IMG/VR virus record: IMGVR_UViG_3300025009_000235
Span: 1 to 40,084 of that record
Source: a virus
Direction: 5' to 3' (one strand)
Length of the DNA: 40,084 bases
Position 1 is the stretch's first letter. Every line of letters starts with the position of its first letter. Position numbers and translations under genes: made by a program. Of this stretch, positions 38,693 through 40,084 are shown one piece after another. The notes under the pieces were generated by a model. That model was not told where the DNA came from. It saw nothing but the letters and a program-made list of their open reading frames with translations, and ran no database searches.

Positions 38693-39138
38693 TTTGCCCC
38701 CAATTCCCAATGCCTGAGCGCAACAGAACCCATGTCAAATGTGTCGACACTCGTGATCACAAGCACATCATCGTATTTGGCTTTTAGACTCGTTACAGTG
38801 AATGCAGGCACTTCAGCTACCGCAGGCGGGCCTACAACAGCGGGTACTGCGGCGTGGATCTCGTCTGTCACGGTTCCCTTGACAATGACATCCCCATCCT
38901 GCAGCGTCCATTTTCCTGTCTTTGTAGCCAGTGCTTGCCAGGCTTTGGGCTTGAGATAATCTCCCCCAAGAGACATGGGTATGAACACTCTCGCAGTGTT
39001 CGAGGAGAGGGCACCAGTTCTCATGCCATTGGCAGCTTTGCGGTTCTCCCACTGCACAGGTCCAGGAATAACAGTTCTCTGGTACGTTTCCGTGCCAGAG
39101 ATTTTGTTATAGAGGGTCATAGTTGTGTTGGTGATCAT
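38689..39138 (-). CDS. Minor capsid 1-like protein
   Basis: The 149-residue protein has TMTLYNKISGTETYQRTVIPG and WENRKAANG at the N-terminus, and ends SVALRHWELGAK, as in phage minor capsid protein 1. It overlaps both neighbours by 4 bp, consistent with head-tail connector genes made together. Confidence 0.8.
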   Translation of the reverse strand: MITNTTMTLYNKISGTETYQRTVIPGPVQWENRKAANGMRTGALSSNTARVFIPMSLGGDYLKPKAWQALATKTGKWTLQDGDVIVKGTVTDEIHAAVPAVVGPPAVAEVPAFTVTSLKAKYDDVLVITSVDTFDMGSVALRHWELGAK

Positions 39139-39554
39139 GCATCCTCTGAGACTTGACCGCCGTATTCACCACTTGCAAAACCAGTAAAGAGCAAGCCTGT
39201 ATTCCCAAGATAGAGCCTGGCGGCGTTCAACTGCTTCTGCTCATTCGCCAGCATGTTGCGGCTGTTCTTGTTGTAGGTCACCGACCGGCTGCCAGCACTT
39301 TCTGCAGCTACTCCGTCAAGGTTTCCAGCGAGTTCTTCTTCCTGGATCTCCTCAGCGACCGCACATACCGCGTTCTGGATGGCTGTAACAGTTGCTTCGG
39401 GTGTATCGGCTGTGATGATGGCGGCGGCGCGGTTAAAGGTTATGTTGTCGATCACAGCAGAGGCGCGAAGTGCCAGGCGCGCGAAGTCGGCTGAAGCAAT
39501 GGCAGTACCCAGGTACGTGGTACTGTAATACGTGTAGTCTGCGTAAGCTGCCAT
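39135..39554 (-). CDS. Head-tail connector protein (gp6-like adaptor)
   Basis: The 139-residue protein is helical: YADYTYYSTTYLGTAI, FARLALRASAVIDNITF, then AVCAVAEEIQEEELAG. That fits the gp6/gp15-like adaptor that binds the portal. Its place before the minor capsid set agrees. It starts at ATG 39554 after a doubled purine run (GATAAAAGG units) in the short gap to the beta-helix gene. Confidence 0.8.
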   Translation of the reverse strand: MAAYADYTYYSTTYLGTAIASADFARLALRASAVIDNITFNRAAAIITADTPEATVTAIQNAVCAVAEEIQEEELAGNLDGVAAESAGSRSVTYNKNSRNMLANEQKQLNAARLYLGNTGLLFTGFASGEYGGQVSEDA

Positions 39555-39577
39555 TGCTTATATCCCTTTTATCCCTT

Positions 39578-40084
39578 TTATCCAGCTGCAGCGGGAACAG
39601 CCACGGAGCGGCCATCTGGGGCGGTCGTGGCGGTTACAGCACACACGTTCTGCATCCACTCGTCACCGGTGCCAGGCACATAGTTCGAGGTGTCGTACTC
39701 ACCACCCAGGACATTTTCGGTCACGATGTTGTTGTTACCACCGGTCAGATCAATGTACTTGGCAGTAGAGCGTACCTTGCCGAAGATGTTGCCCTTGATG
39801 ATCGCGCTGTTCAGCGGGGAGTCGATGTGGGTGACGTTCCCAAAGTCGGATGTGTCAGCAGGGAAGATGTTGTTGAGGATCTTCCAGTTCAGCGGATTGG
39901 CCACGGCGGTGCTGGTGTTGATGATCGCGGCCGCAGAGAATTGCGACAACTCACAGCCATCAACGGTCACGTTGTAGCAACCACCATTGTCTGCGATAAA
40001 GTTTTGACCAGCCATTCCCCGAACGCCTTCGAACCTGGCATGAGAGGCGTCATATTCAGCCTCACCCGAAAGTGCGTTGCGTTT
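39578..40084 (-). CDS. Beta-helix-like structural protein (C-terminal part; 5' end off window)
   Basis: This is the C-terminal 168 codons plus stop (TAA 39580-39578) of the gene whose N-terminal part is at 1-933. Where they overlap, 164 codons, the proteins are identical even though 18 bases differ. The protein ends VAVPAAAG. The repeated Asn/Gly turns of a beta-helix are clear (NNIF, GNIF, ENVLGG). Either the two pieces are one gene cut by linearisation of a circle, or they belong to two near-identical tandem genes. Confidence 0.8.
   Translation of the reverse strand, partial: KRNALSGEAEYDASHARFEGVRGMAGQNFIADNGGCYNVTVDGCELSQFSAAAIINTSTAVANPLNWKILNNIFPADTSDFGNVTHIDSPLNSAIIKGNIFGKVRSTAKYIDLTGGNNNIVTENVLGGEYDTSNYVPGTGDEWMQNVCAVTATTAPDGRSVAVPAAAG
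39593..40084. repeat. Right copy of 492-bp terminal repeat
   Basis: Aligns end to end with 1-492, differing at 18 third-position or synonymous sites. See the left copy for the list of changes. If the circle is closed here, the genome length is 39,592 bp. Confidence 0.9.

Noticed and set aside
1-40084. CRISPR array
   Set aside because: No set of regularly spaced short direct repeats was seen. The only tandem repeats are the coding ones at 10481 and 34411.
1-40084. Integrated prophage with bacterial flanks
   Set aside because: No host gene is present at either end; both ends fall in the same phage gene and overlap, so this is a phage genome and not a chromosome slice.

Overview
This window is essentially a complete genome of a temperate tailed phage with siphovirus-type tail genes. 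No host gene is recognisable anywhere. The first 492 bases and the last 492 bases align without gaps, 18 mismatches, and both lie in the same reading frame of one gene. The simplest picture is a circular or circularly permuted genome of about 39.6 kb cut inside a beta-helix gene. The host is probably a Gram-positive-like or monoderm bacterium, since the lysis enzyme joins a GH25 muramidase, an SH3 domain and a C39-like peptidase. The phage lipoprotein has a low-complexity Ala/Pro/Thr-rich linker of the kind common in Chloroflexota (Anaerolineae). That host guess is inference only.

Layout. Almost everything is on the minus strand, so each module is read from high to low coordinates. (1) 23.3 to 12.8 kb is the early operon: many small unknown proteins, a conserved 365-residue phage protein of recombination-gene type, a replication initiator-like protein, DnaB helicase, a Gp37/Gp68 (DUF5131) protein, a VRR-NUC nuclease, and last a LuxR-type HTH protein. 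(2) 12.75 to 0 kb, continuing through the join to 39.6-36.6 kb, holds the packaging and head genes: a membrane protein, a terminase with a small-subunit-like domain fused to the large subunit, an inserted cassette (unknown virion-like protein, LamG-like protein, esterase, tyrosine recombinase), portal, minor head protein, scaffold, major capsid protein, a frameshifted HNH gene, a beta-helix protein, connector and the minor capsid 1/2/3 set. (3) 37.9 to 28.6 kb is the tail: two tandem tail-tube paralogues, chaperones, tape measure, distal tail, fibre-like proteins. (4) 28.6 to 26.7 kb is lysis. (5) 23.4 to 26.7 kb on the plus strand is the lysogeny region: XRE repressor, lipoprotein, a tiny membrane protein, a large serine recombinase and a small unknown gene with its own promoter.

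Control. The divergent region at 23.35-23.46 kb has a near-consensus minus promoter and three related 18-bp operator-like sites, one overlapping the repressor start codon. A second promoter-like site with a dyad lies at 12.78-12.83 kb, between the LuxR-type gene and the late genes, and suggests an early-to-late switch. An intrinsic terminator follows the tail-tube genes.

Most notable. Two free-standing GIY-YIG homing endonuclease genes, one after portal and one after tape measure, share the same leader: a TATAAT box, a hairpin with one bulged base at the same place, exactly 15 nt, then the ribosome binding site. The stems differ in sequence but keep their pairing, so this looks like a mobile expression cassette that travels with the endonuclease.
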